NCBI RefSeq assembly: GCF_900095135.1
Contig: NZ_LT605205.1
Location: 2,604,001 to 2,668,000, forward strand
From: Proteiniphilum saccharofermentans
GTDB lineage: Bacteria > Bacteroidota > Bacteroidia > Bacteroidales > Dysgonomonadaceae
Direction: 5' to 3'
Length of the DNA stretch: 64,000 bases
Both the position numbers and the translations under genes were made by a program. Below, in pieces: positions 35,733 to 43,876 of the stretch. Positions within the stretch are counted from its first letter, which is position 1; every line of letters starts with the position of its first letter. The notes under the pieces were generated by a model. That model was not told the DNA's origin, did not search any database, and saw nothing but the letters and a program-made list of their open reading frames with translations.

Positions 35733-36002
35733 TTAGGCTTCTGCCTGTACTTGCGGTTGCACCGATACGAATGAGCGGTTGTCTCTCCTTTTACGGAAAA
35801 CCACTACGCCGTCTACCAGTGCAAACAAGGTATGATCTTTACCCATACCCACATTCTCTCCGGGATGGTGAGCAGTCCCGCGCTGGCGCACGAGGATATT
35901 ACCGGCTTTTGCCGTTTCACCACCGAATATTTTTACGCCCAATCGTTTACTTTCCGATTCGCGGCCGTTCTTGGAACTACCTACACCTTTTTTATGTGCC
36001 AT
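35733..36002 (-). CDS. rpmA: Large-subunit ribosomal protein bL27
   Basis: An 89-residue protein starting [24 protein letters not shown], the conserved N-terminus that reaches the peptidyl-transferase centre, without the cleavable extension found in Firmicutes. [18 protein letters not shown] and [17 protein letters not shown] are also conserved. The C-terminal tail PQVQAEA is lineage-specific. It is 20 bases downstream of rplU in the usual rplU-rpmA pair. Confidence 0.97.
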   Translation of the reverse strand: MAHKKGVGSSKNGRESESKRLGVKIFGGETAKAGNILVRQRGTAHHPGENVGMGKDHTLFALVDGVVVFRKRRDNRSFVSVQPQVQAEA

Positions 36003-36022
36003 TTCCTTCTGATTTTAACTGA

Positions 36023-36334
36023 TTAAGCAATAATCTCTTTTACTCTCACTTCGGAGAACTGTTGACGGTGACCGTTCAGTTTCCTGTATCCTTTTCTTCT
36101 TTTCTTTTTGAAAACAAGAACTTTGTCGCCTTTCACATGGGAAAGGACTTCTACTACCACTTTCGCTCCATCGATGACCGGCGCACCTACTGTTACGGCG
36201 CCATCCTTATCTACGAGCATTACTTTCTCAAATTCCACCTCAGCACCTTGATCGGCGTTGATCCTGTGGACAAATAATTTTTGGTCTTGTTCAACTTTAA
36301 ACTGTTGACCCTGAATGTCTACAATGACGTACAT
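36023..36334 (-). CDS. rplU: Large-subunit ribosomal protein bL21
   Basis: A 103-residue protein, [18 protein letters not shown], with the signature region [32 protein letters not shown] that binds 23S rRNA. The frame is open to 36427, but that extension would lie over the leader and the promoter; the ATG at 36334 gives the standard N-terminus. The leader of about 75 bases holds a GC-rich hairpin (GAGGC / GCCTC around 36361-36385) that may take part in autoregulation; this is inference. Confidence 0.96.
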   Translation of the reverse strand: MYVIVDIQGQQFKVEQDQKLFVHRINADQGAEVEFEKVMLVDKDGAVTVGAPVIDGAKVVVEVLSHVKGDKVLVFKKKRRKGYRKLNGHRQQFSEVRVKEIIA

Positions 36335-36414
36335 ATTAAAATAACCTGAAGTTACGTGCCTGAGGCGGGCCACTCTCCGCAGCCTCTTTTCGGGCCTATT
36401 GGCAAATTGAGGTG

Positions 36415-36446
36415 CAAAATTACACAATTAAATCGTAAAACCCAAA
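36415..36446 (-). promoter_or_regulatory. Promoter of rplU-rpmA
   Basis: On the minus strand: -33 TTTG (36443-36446), a 20-base gap, then -7 TAATTTTG (36415-36422). This is a full match to the Bacteroidota consensus TTTG-N19-21-TAnnTTTG and the clearest promoter in the window. Confidence 0.85.
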
Positions 36447-36450
36447 CGGA

Positions 36451-37953
36451 TCAGTTCTTTTTTTCCAAACTCCGGTATGCATTTCCTATATTTTCAATGA
36501 TATCCGAAGCGACGAAACTGCGGGGGTGAATGCACTCACCAGCGATGTCGGCGGTCATTCCATGCAGGAAAACCCCTATTCTGGCTGCCTCTGACGGTTT
36601 GTACCCCTGAGCTAACAAACCGGTAATCATGCCTGTCAGCACATCCCCGCTTCCGGCTGTAGCCAATGCCGGCGTACCACTGCTGTTCACATATATTTTT
36701 TCACCATCGATAATCATTGAATAAGCACCCTTTACCACTAAGATCACTCCGTATCTATTTGCTAACGCCTTTGTTTTCTCGATTTTTTCATAATCGTCGC
36801 ACCACTCACCTATCATCCTTTGCAGCTCTTTGGGATGGGGAGTCAATATGGTTCCTGCCGGCAGGAGTCCAAGCCAGTCCGGGTGCCGGGAGAGAATGTT
36901 CAGTCCGTCGGCATCCACCGCCAATGGGGTTCTTTTCTGCTGGAGGAACTGGCACATCGCCTGTGCCGTCTCCTCATGCAATCCCATCCCCATGCCAATA
37001 CCAATCGCATCGGGTTTCAGATCGTAGTCAATTGAACGGATATGCTCCTCACCCTCATCCTCAAGAGCCATCGCTTCGGGAAAACCAGATTGTATAGCAG
37101 GTACCCCGCACTTGGGCAGATAGGCCGTAACCAGCCCACAACCTGTTTTAAGTGCCGCTTTCGATGCCAGGGAAACGGACCCGCATTTGCCGAGGCTTCC
37201 ACCGATGATAAGCGCATGCCCTTGTGTCCCTTTATGCGCAAATTTGGATAGAGGTTTCAGTAGATTGCATATCTCCCTCTTTTCCGTCAGGTAAATATCG
37301 GTCTCCGCTTCAGCGATAGCTTCCTGGTTTAAGCCTATATTTACAATACGGACATTTCCGGTAAATCCGGCATTTTCGGGAAGATACAACGCCAGTTTAG
37401 GTATCTGGAACGTCACCGTTTCTGTCGCTTTCACCGCGAACTCCGTCTTCCGGTCCGGAAACAGGCCACTCGGCACATCAATACTGACCACCTCTTTTCC
37501 ACTCTCATTGATCCGGGTAATCACATCAGCAGCAATCCCGCTCACCTCCCGCGACAATCCCGTACCGAATATTCCATCGATCACCACATCAAATGGCGAT
37601 AGATCTGGAATATCCTCTTTGTTAAGAATCTTTTTATAGGGGATATTTTCAGCTTTCACGCGGCGGATATTGTGGGCACAGTCTTCGGTATATCTATTGC
37701 TGAACTCCACCATATATGCTTTCACCGAATAACCCGCCTTATACAAAAGACGAGCCACTACCAACGCATCTCCACCGTTATTTCCCACACCGGCAAAGAT
37801 GATTACGGATGTATTTCTGTCCGTGTATTTCTCCGTAAAAAATCGATAAAAAGCAGTCGCAGCACGTTTCATTAGTTCAAGAGAGGAAATTCCCTCCCGC
37901 GTAATCGTTTCGGCATCTACCTTGCGGATCTGTTCCGATGTGAGGATTTTCAT
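36451..37953 (-). CDS. nnrD: Bifunctional NAD(P)H-hydrate repair enzyme (epimerase plus dehydratase)
   Basis: A 500-residue fusion that repairs damaged NADH and NADPH hydrates. The N-terminal epimerase NnrE (about 1-215) has FAGVGNNGGDALVVARLL and DVVIDGIFGTGLSREV with its catalytic Asp. The C-terminal ADP-dependent dehydratase NnrD (about 225-500) has GHALIIGGSLGKCGSVSLASKAALKTGCG, TILTPHPKEL and the anion hole AGSGDVLTGMITGLLAQG. It acts in the cytoplasm. The gene starts 20 bases after the upstream membrane-protein gene stops, so the two may be cotranscribed. Confidence 0.94.
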   Translation of the reverse strand: MKILTSEQIRKVDAETITREGISSLELMKRAATAFYRFFTEKYTDRNTSVIIFAGVGNNGGDALVVARLLYKAGYSVKAYMVEFSNRYTEDCAHNIRRVKAENIPYKKILNKEDIPDLSPFDVVIDGIFGTGLSREVSGIAADVITRINESGKEVVSIDVPSGLFPDRKTEFAVKATETVTFQIPKLALYLPENAGFTGNVRIVNIGLNQEAIAEAETDIYLTEKREICNLLKPLSKFAHKGTQGHALIIGGSLGKCGSVSLASKAALKTGCGLVTAYLPKCGVPAIQSGFPEAMALEDEGEEHIRSIDYDLKPDAIGIGMGMGLHEETAQAMCQFLQQKRTPLAVDADGLNILSRHPDWLGLLPAGTILTPHPKELQRMIGEWCDDYEKIEKTKALANRYGVILVVKGAYSMIIDGEKIYVNSSGTPALATAGSGDVLTGMITGLLAQGYKPSEAARIGVFLHGMTADIAGECIHPRSFVASDIIENIGNAYRSLEKKN

Positions 37954-37973
37954 TATTATTTATTTTCTAAAGA

Positions 37974-38885
37974 TCAATCTGACGGAAGTTCAATTTTCTT
38001 ATATCTCTTGTAGACAGCCACCATCAGCGTGCCAAACAATACCGCCATCACGATCATGATATGGCTGGCCAACCCCTCTACCGAAAAAGAGAGCCTGATC
38101 AGGGTCGTGGAGACAACAAATCCTGAGTTTCGCATCACCTTGGGGAAATCATCAGTAACCGCAAATGAAAAAAGCAGTATAATCACATCGCTAAGGATCA
38201 GTATCAAAAAGAAAGAGGAGAATAGATCCCTGGACGATAAGCCGGTATTTTGCAACCATTCGATAAGTGAATGGTGACTGAACCAGTCCACCAGGTTAAC
38301 CACAACCATCATCACGAATATAACACCAATTACCAATGCCAGAAACTTCTTGGCCAGGATATACTTTTTCTTCTTTTTCGGGATTCCGTCAGGTATTCCC
38401 TTGGTACTATTATTACTCCGGATGCTCTTTTGATTCTGCGCATAATAGAGGTAAATCAGGAAAAACAACACAAGAATAGTAATCAAGGTATAGATAAACT
38501 GTGGATTGCTGTACATCTGATCCAAATCGGACGAAATTTTCAGTTTGGGGATCTCTTTAAATATTTCCCGGATAGTGATAAGAGCAATCACTTCAAACTG
38601 CTTTCCAATATAGACAGTCATCGATTTGGGCAGATAATAAATCAGACAATACACTTCATAATAAAGGATAATGGAAAAAGGAGTATAAATGGCATTTACC
38701 GGATTACTGAATCCACTGGCATACTCTCCTGCATCGATCACCCCCAAATGCACCAGCCATATTACGCCTAAATGGAGGAAGAAACCGATCATCGCAGCCA
38801 CAAAGATGAATTTCTCCAGCCTCAATTTAGTCTTTGCCGAAAGTATTTTATTATAGATAACTGTTAAGATTGCCTTTAACCTCAT
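37974..38885 (-). CDS. Integral membrane protein of unknown function
   Basis: A 303-residue protein with six to seven predicted helices, including FIFVAAMIGFFLHLGVIWLV, FIYTLITILVLFFLIYLYYA, FLALVIGVIFVMMVVVNLV, LFSSFFLILILSDVIILLFSFA and HIMIVMAVLFGTLMVAVY. A basic cytoplasmic loop (IPKKKKKYILAKK) lies near the middle. I recognise no transporter or enzyme signature. The last third resembles membrane proteins kept widely in Bacteroidota, but I cannot name a family. It is upstream of nnrD in the same direction. Confidence 0.7.
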   Translation of the reverse strand: MRLKAILTVIYNKILSAKTKLRLEKFIFVAAMIGFFLHLGVIWLVHLGVIDAGEYASGFSNPVNAIYTPFSIILYYEVYCLIYYLPKSMTVYIGKQFEVIALITIREIFKEIPKLKISSDLDQMYSNPQFIYTLITILVLFFLIYLYYAQNQKSIRSNNSTKGIPDGIPKKKKKYILAKKFLALVIGVIFVMMVVVNLVDWFSHHSLIEWLQNTGLSSRDLFSSFFLILILSDVIILLFSFAVTDDFPKVMRNSGFVVSTTLIRLSFSVEGLASHIMIVMAVLFGTLMVAVYKRYKKIELPSD

Positions 38886-39124
38886 TATTCATACGATTAG
38901 GATACAAAAATAACAAATAGGGGGAAAAATAGTTGCTTTCCCGAAAAGATCGAATAAGTTCAGTATCGTTTTTTTATACTTCAGCAACCAAAATGGCTCT
39001 TTAGGTATGGCACCTTTACAGATTCACTCCGTTATAATGTTACTTTACATACGCATTATAATCTATATTCGCCGGAATTTCAAACAGCAATTAGTCCCGG
39101 ATTTATGACAGAAAATTAAAAGTC

Positions 39125-39913
39125 ATGTTTTTTTATTCGGATATAACACCTCTTTATTTTGTCTTACCGGCGATCGGCTTCATAGTCGGTTTGTTTGGAA
39201 CGATGCTGGGCGGAGGAGGCGGTTTTATTTTCCTGCCGGTACTCACGCTCCTGCTGCATGTTCCTGCTTCTGTTGCCGTGTCGACCTCTTTGGTGGCCAC
39301 TTTACCTATATGTGCATTGGGTACACTGGGACATGTTAAGCAAAGGAACATCGCTTATACCATTGCACCGGTTTTTTTACTTGCAGGTGTAGCGGGCACT
39401 TTTGCCGGCGCTGCGATTGCCGGCCGGATCAGTAGTGAAGAACTAAAAACCGCTTTCGGTATCTATGCTGTCCTCATCTCGGGTAATATTTTTTACGACA
39501 CCTGGAAAAGGAAGAAAAAAGATCATACAGCGCAACAACGGCGGGGATGGACAAAAACGACGAAAGGCTGGTTTTTCGGGCTGATGGCCGGATTGGTTAC
39601 CGGCGTCTTTGGTGCCAGCGGAACCGCCCCTGTGCTGGCCGGCCTGCTCTCCTTGGACATCCCGTTGAAGAGGGTGGTCGGTACATCCCTTCTGGTTATT
39701 TTAGTCAATACCGTGTTTGCGGTAGGCGCCCACGTGCTGGTCGGACAAACCGACCTGACACTGGTATACTTTCTTACCGCCGGATCGGCACTGGGTGCAA
39801 TTGCCGGTCCGCGGCTACTGTCGAAATCCAATGTGGGCAGTTCGGAGAGTAAAGTAAGATATGGCTATGCCGCCGTAATGATTTTCATAGGTATTTTAAT
39901 GATCATCAAATAG
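39125..39913 (+). CDS. TauE/SafE-family anion exporter
   Basis: A 262-residue membrane protein with two repeats of the TauE signature: GFIVGLFGTMLGGGGGFIFLPVLTLLLHVP and GLMAGLVTGVFGASGTAPVLAGLLSL, each the Gly-rich motif preceding a helix pair. Eight helices fit the family. Members move sulfite, sulfoacetate, sulfonates or other organic anions across the inner membrane. It is the first gene of a run of five with gaps of 7-22 bases, the rest lipid-related; whether it belongs to the same pathway is inference. Confidence 0.88.
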   Translation: MFFYSDITPLYFVLPAIGFIVGLFGTMLGGGGGFIFLPVLTLLLHVPASVAVSTSLVATLPICALGTLGHVKQRNIAYTIAPVFLLAGVAGTFAGAAIAGRISSEELKTAFGIYAVLISGNIFYDTWKRKKKDHTAQQRRGWTKTTKGWFFGLMAGLVTGVFGASGTAPVLAGLLSLDIPLKRVVGTSLLVILVNTVFAVGAHVLVGQTDLTLVYFLTAGSALGAIAGPRLLSKSNVGSSESKVRYGYAAVMIFIGILMIIK

Positions 39914-39920
39914 ATAAAAC

Positions 39921-40649
39921 ATGATTTGGAATATTTACCTGATTATCCTGTTTTATTTTCTACTGGGAGGAATCGGTTTTTATCTTATCAACCGTAAAAA
40001 AGATCCGCTGGTCGCCCGGAAAAGCTATACCAAGTTCATTGTTTACTTTTTCATTGTGAACGGATTGTTTTTCAGCATCACGATAGAGCCTGTCGCTTTC
40101 CGGTATCTGGCCGTGGTGATCACTATCGTGGGCATGGTAGAACTGGTCCGTTTGTTCCGGCTATCCGGGTATACCCGAAAGAGGTTCTTTGCTGCCTCGG
40201 CAGCAATTTTTTCACTCTTGGCCATGAGTTTCTGCTTTTTTGCCACACTCAACGAAAATTTAATATTATTTACGTTCCTCGTCCTTTCCATCTTTGACGC
40301 CTTCAGCCAGATAACCGGCCAGTTATGGGGCAAAAAGAAAATTTTGCCGGAGATTAGTCCGAATAAAACCCTGGGCGGACTGGTAGGCGGCGCATGTGTC
40401 GCATTGGCCAGCGCGTTCCTGTTGCGTAAACTGCCTGGCGGCTCTCCCGGGAGTTTATTATTCCTCGCCGCAGGGATAATTCTTTTTGCTTTCCTGGGAG
40501 ATGTGGCTGCCTCTTATTATAAAAGGAAGTATGGAGTGAAGAATTTCAATAACCTGATACCGGGTCACGGCGGCTTTCTCGACCGTTTCGACAGCCTGAT
40601 CGCCGGTGGCGCATGGGTTGCCTGGTACAGCCTATTGACAGATATTTAA
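39921..40649 (+). CDS. CdsA-like phosphatidate cytidylyltransferase family protein
   Basis: A 242-residue membrane protein with about seven helices and the CDP-diacylglycerol synthase signature near the C-terminus, GDVAASYYKRKYGVKNFNN joined to LIPGHGGFLDRFDS. It keeps the Lys-Arg, His-Gly-Gly and Asp-Arg-x-Asp residues. The usual Lys-Asp in the middle is Lys-Asn. EISPNKTLGGLVGG is the earlier conserved Lys-Thr segment. It would activate a lipid phosphate with CTP. It is a little shorter than housekeeping CdsA, so a second, specialised enzyme is likely. It is adjacent to the kinase-like and CDP-alcohol transferase genes. Confidence 0.83.
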   Translation: MIWNIYLIILFYFLLGGIGFYLINRKKDPLVARKSYTKFIVYFFIVNGLFFSITIEPVAFRYLAVVITIVGMVELVRLFRLSGYTRKRFFAASAAIFSLLAMSFCFFATLNENLILFTFLVLSIFDAFSQITGQLWGKKKILPEISPNKTLGGLVGGACVALASAFLLRKLPGGSPGSLLFLAAGIILFAFLGDVAASYYKRKYGVKNFNNLIPGHGGFLDRFDSLIAGGAWVAWYSLLTDI

Positions 40650-40659
40650 AGGAAAAAAT

Positions 40660-41334
40660 ATGGTAAATATAATCGCAATAGCATTTTTTTATTTGGCAGG
40701 CATTTCCATTTTTCTTATTATTAACGAGCTAATATATCGACGGTTGGATCTGGAAGGTGAGCTCACCCGGAAGTTTGCACATCTCGCCGCAACATTGGCA
40801 ACCCTGCCTTTTCCTTATATTTTTCCTTCCCACTGGTATGTGCTCGTACTGGCACTTATTTTCGGGTTATTTTTATTTGTCACCTGGCGCAGCAGGCGAT
40901 TAGGCTCCATCCACTCAATTAAGCGGAAGTCGTGGGGCAGCTACCTGTTACCCCTTTCCATCTATCTCACCTTCCTGATATCGGATCTGACAAGCAACAA
41001 ATTCATCTATATACTGCCCATATTGATCCTGGCGGTGTGTGATCCGCTGGCGGCCATCTTCGGCATAAATATAAAAAAAATGAACGGGCAGATAAAAATC
41101 TTCGGAAAGCCTATCCAGAAAACATGGGTAGGATCGGGTACGTTTTTCGTTTTAAGTTTCATGATCAGTCTTATTGCCCTGTATCTTCATCTGGAGTTAC
41201 TGAACCTGAAAACTTTTTGGCTTGCCATGACAGTGGCAACAGCCGGTACATTTGCCGAACTTGTCTCATGGCGGGGAGCCGATAACCTTACTGTCCCTTT
41301 AAGTGTGGTATTGGTATTGCTCCTTTTTCTATAA
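40660..41334 (+). CDS. Dolichol/phytol-kinase-like membrane CTP-dependent lipid kinase
   Basis: A 224-residue membrane protein with six to seven helices and features of the SEC59/VTE5/DGK1 family: ELTRKFAHLAATLATLPFPY at the N-terminus, LAVCDPLAAIFG, KTWVGSGTFFVLSF and AELVSWRGADNLTVPLSVV at the C-terminus. The family phosphorylates lipid alcohols (dolichol, phytol, diacylglycerol) using CTP. With the CdsA-like gene ten bases upstream, it could supply the phosphorylated lipid that is then converted to a CDP-lipid. The exact substrate is unknown. Confidence 0.8.
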   Translation: MVNIIAIAFFYLAGISIFLIINELIYRRLDLEGELTRKFAHLAATLATLPFPYIFPSHWYVLVLALIFGLFLFVTWRSRRLGSIHSIKRKSWGSYLLPLSIYLTFLISDLTSNKFIYILPILILAVCDPLAAIFGINIKKMNGQIKIFGKPIQKTWVGSGTFFVLSFMISLIALYLHLELLNLKTFWLAMTVATAGTFAELVSWRGADNLTVPLSVVLVLLLFL

Positions 41335-41347
41335 ATATATATGCAAA

Positions 41348-42454
41348 ATGAAGAGAATAGTTATAAATGGGCCGAACGGTTATGTCGCATCCCATTTCAT
41401 ACTGGAGTTATTAGAGAGGAATTACGAAGTAATTGCCCTGATCAGGAGGAATGGCGAATGTACGCCTGAAGAGCGGATGAACACAGTGTTGACAGAAATA
41501 TCCGGTGGGCGCTACCGTCCGTCGGAAAAGCTGAGAATATATGCCTATTCGTTGGTAGAGGAAAATTTTTCTATCCCGCCGAAGCAGTTGAAAGAGATTT
41601 TCAGTGTGGAGACAGATTATTTTCACTTTGCTGCCAGCCTGAAATACGACGCTAAATCAAAAGAGGAGATATTCGTAACCAATATTTCAGGAGTGGAAAA
41701 CTCCATCCGGGTGTTCAGTCGCCATGCAGTCCCCGGCTCCCGTTTTTTCATGGTCAGCACCGCCTATTCCTGCGGGAGAAGCAACGAACTCTTCAAGGAA
41801 GTGTTTTATGAGAATAATGAGGATATAGCAGCATTCAGGAATTACTACGAACAGTCGAAAAGATTTGCGGAGAATATAATCGCAAAACATATCAGCAAGG
41901 ATCATTTACCGGGACATGTGATCCGATTGTCGCAGGTAGTGGGGGACAGCCGCACGGGGGTGACCAAAACCTGTTACGGTATATTCGATTTTGCCCGTCG
42001 GGTTTATAACCTCTCACACCGGTATCCCGACCGGACCATACGTGTCAGGATTGATCCGGACGCCACCCAAAACCTGATCGCGATCAATACCGTTGTAGAT
42101 TATCTCATGTGTATGACCGAAACCGCCGGGTTACCAACAATCGTGAATATGGTCTCCAAAAAAACTGTGCAGAACGGTCATATCATTGAAAGCCTGAACA
42201 GGCTGTTGCCCATCCGGCTTGTCCCCGACAATACATTGGAGCCGGCCGCCATGAATGTATATGAGCGGATCATGTCTATCGGGATGTCGTTTACCGGTGC
42301 CTATTCCCAGACCAATATCCTGTTCGACACAACGAATCTCGATGCCCTGTTTACAGTCTCATTGCCGGATAACGGTCCGGACGAAACTGCCGTGTTCCGG
42401 ATGCTGCAATACTTTATAGAAAGTTTATCGAAGAACTATACTCCCGTAAGATAA
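41348..42454 (+). CDS. NAD(P)-dependent SDR oxidoreductase, reductase/epimerase type
   Basis: A 368-residue extended short-chain dehydrogenase of the NAD_binding_4/thioester-reductase-like kind. The Rossmann start is RIVINGPNGYVASHFILELL (Gly-x-x-Gly-x-x-Ala), the strand-4 region is FHFAASLKYDAKSKEEIFVTNISGVEN, and the catalytic pair is MVSTAYSCG and NYYEQSKRFAENI (Tyr-x-x-x-Lys). Related enzymes act on acyl-CoA, nucleotide sugars or lipid intermediates. The frame is open from 41303, overlapping the previous gene, but the ATG at 41348 starts the Rossmann strand. It is inside the lipid-type operon. Confidence 0.82.
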   Translation: MKRIVINGPNGYVASHFILELLERNYEVIALIRRNGECTPEERMNTVLTEISGGRYRPSEKLRIYAYSLVEENFSIPPKQLKEIFSVETDYFHFAASLKYDAKSKEEIFVTNISGVENSIRVFSRHAVPGSRFFMVSTAYSCGRSNELFKEVFYENNEDIAAFRNYYEQSKRFAENIIAKHISKDHLPGHVIRLSQVVGDSRTGVTKTCYGIFDFARRVYNLSHRYPDRTIRVRIDPDATQNLIAINTVVDYLMCMTETAGLPTIVNMVSKKTVQNGHIIESLNRLLPIRLVPDNTLEPAAMNVYERIMSIGMSFTGAYSQTNILFDTTNLDALFTVSLPDNGPDETAVFRMLQYFIESLSKNYTPVR

Positions 42455-42476
42455 TATTAATTTAATTCAGAATAGT

Positions 42477-43064
42477 ATGAAAAAGTTATTGTGGAAAGGG
42501 GAAAATATACTGAATATCCCGAATGTAATCAGCCTGTACCGCCTACTGGCATTTCCGCTCATCCTCTATTTCGCGTTGACCGGACAGGAGAAATGGTATA
42601 CCATTTTCCTATGTATCAGCCTTGTAAGCGATATACTGGATGGTAATATCGCCCGTATCTTTAAGTTACAAACCAAATTCGGGGCAGCACTCGATAACCT
42701 GGCGGATGTCTGCACCTATTCCATGGCGATACTGGGGCTTTTCCTGTTCAAATGGACAGATATAGCACCCCATGCCTGGATACTATACCTGTTTCTCGCC
42801 ATTTTTCTCGCCAGTTACCTGGTCTCGTTTATCCGTTTCGGGAAAATTCCCGGTCTCCATCTTTATTCAGCGGTTTCGGCAGGATATATCCATGGGATTT
42901 TCTTTTTTGTGTTGTTCGTTTTCGAATTTTATACCTGGTTTTATTATCTGGCACTTATATGGGGCATTGTTGCCTATACCGAAAAGATACTCGTGCTCTT
43001 GCGGCTCGATGATATCCGGAGCGGAGTAAAAGGGCTTTACTGGCTGATAAAGAGTGAAAAGTAA
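42477..43064 (+). CDS. CDP-alcohol phosphatidyltransferase family protein
   Basis: A 195-residue membrane protein with the complete CDP-alcohol transferase motif D-G-x2-A-R-x8-G-x3-D-x3-D, here in SDILDGNIARIFKL followed by QTKFGAALDNLADV. It begins NILNIPNVISLYRLLAFPLILY, like phosphatidylglycerophosphate or cardiolipin synthases. It joins a CDP-lipid to an alcohol headgroup and is the last gene of the five-gene run. The headgroup is not evident: no inositol-phosphate synthase, glycerol-phosphate or choline gene is nearby. Confidence 0.88.
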   Translation: MKKLLWKGENILNIPNVISLYRLLAFPLILYFALTGQEKWYTIFLCISLVSDILDGNIARIFKLQTKFGAALDNLADVCTYSMAILGLFLFKWTDIAPHAWILYLFLAIFLASYLVSFIRFGKIPGLHLYSAVSAGYIHGIFFFVLFVFEFYTWFYYLALIWGIVAYTEKILVLLRLDDIRSGVKGLYWLIKSEK

Positions 43065-43239
43065 CAGGATTGGAAAAATCCATTGGATTCGGAATATACC
43101 CGAAGGAAAATATTATCTAAAAATTGTATATGGGAAAGATTGATTTTCATACTTCATGCGCTTTTGTTCACCTTTTTGTTCACTTTTAAGCTACATGAAC
43201 TTGGATGTCGCTGAAAATCAACAATATAAAAAGTAGTTG

Positions 43240-43323
43240 TGCGCAGGATGAGACTCGAACTCACACGCCGTAACCGGCACTACCCCCTCAAAGTAGCGTG
43301 TATACCAATTTCACCACCTGCGC
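43240..43323 (-). tRNA. tRNA-Leu (anticodon GAG)
   Basis: 84 bases; acceptor stem GCGCAGG / CCTGCGC, discriminator A, D-loop with AAATTGGTATAC, anticodon stem CTACT / GGTAG with loop TTGAGGG, a long variable arm (GCCGGTTACGGC region) as in class II tRNAs, and T-loop TTCGAGT. CCA is not encoded. It is eight bases downstream of the second tRNA-Leu. Confidence 0.93.
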
Positions 43324-43331
43324 ATTTGCAG

Positions 43332-43415
43332 TGCCCAGAACAGGACTCGAACCTGCACGTCGTTACCAACACTAGTCCCTGAAACTAGCGCGTCTACCAA
43401 TTTCGCCATCTGGGC
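43332..43415 (-). tRNA. tRNA-Leu (anticodon CAG)
   Basis: 84 bases; acceptor stem GCCCAGA / TCTGGGC, discriminator A, D-loop with AAATTGGTAGAC, anticodon stem CTAGT / ACTAG with loop TTCAGGG, long variable arm, and T-loop TTCGAGT. First gene of a two-tRNA transcript. Confidence 0.93.
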
Positions 43416-43514
43416 ATTATCATTAATTTAAATAGAAAAACAGGCCTCTGCCTGTCGCTATCCGAAAGCTCATGTTTCCAGCTACATGAACCGTCTGTTT
43501 CCGAATTGCGGATG

Positions 43515-43522
43515 CAAAGATA
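43515..43522 (-). promoter_or_regulatory. Promoter -7 box of the tRNA-Leu pair
   Basis: On the minus strand TATCTTTG, 100 bases upstream of the first tRNA. The leader in between contains a short hairpin CAGGC / GCCTG. The group II intron ends about 80 bases further upstream and so leaves this promoter intact. Confidence 0.6.
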
Positions 43523-43696
43523 ATAGTTTTTTTATACCTGAACGAATATTTTAAAAATTTATTTGATTCATTGTGATACCGTTTATATGTCGTTATCAAA
43601 ATCGAGTAGGAGGAAAATAAAGTAGTTTCCTCCTACTTTATTTTCCGGCCTCTCACACCACCAGCCCATACGGTTCCGTAGGCGGCGGTTCCTTAC

Positions 43697-43876
43697 TTAC
43701 GATACGACTTTGCGGTAACAGTCCATTAATAAAGGATAATTTGCCTTCCTCAGGTTATCATTACTCAACGCCCTCGAGAGTATCCAGCTTTTGGATATGT
43801 GCCAGTATCCTTTGCGGGTATTTGCCCATTCCCATGCTTTCGACTTCTCTATTCCACATTTAACAAGATTCCTGAG
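43697..43876 (-). pseudogene. Displaced C-terminal part of the intron maturase
   Basis: Read one base out of frame from the maturase ORF, this stretch encodes the missing end of the protein. It begins LRNLVKCGIE, continues KSKAWEWANTRKGYWHIS, and ends LMDCYRKVVS before TAA, which is the conserved C-terminal segment of the maturase/X region. The break is a single-base difference near 43877 in minus-strand GGACTCAGG. Confidence 0.85.

Noticed and set aside
39125-43064. Inositol-lipid cluster
   Set aside because: A CDP-alcohol transferase and SDR gene fit superficially, but no myo-inositol-phosphate synthase or phosphatase is in or beside the run.
43189-43491. 12-bp direct repeat AGCTACATGAAC on either side of the two tRNA-Leu genes
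   Set aside because: Suggestive of an attachment-site pair, but there is no integrase and the interval holds only the tRNAs; may be chance or a minor duplication.
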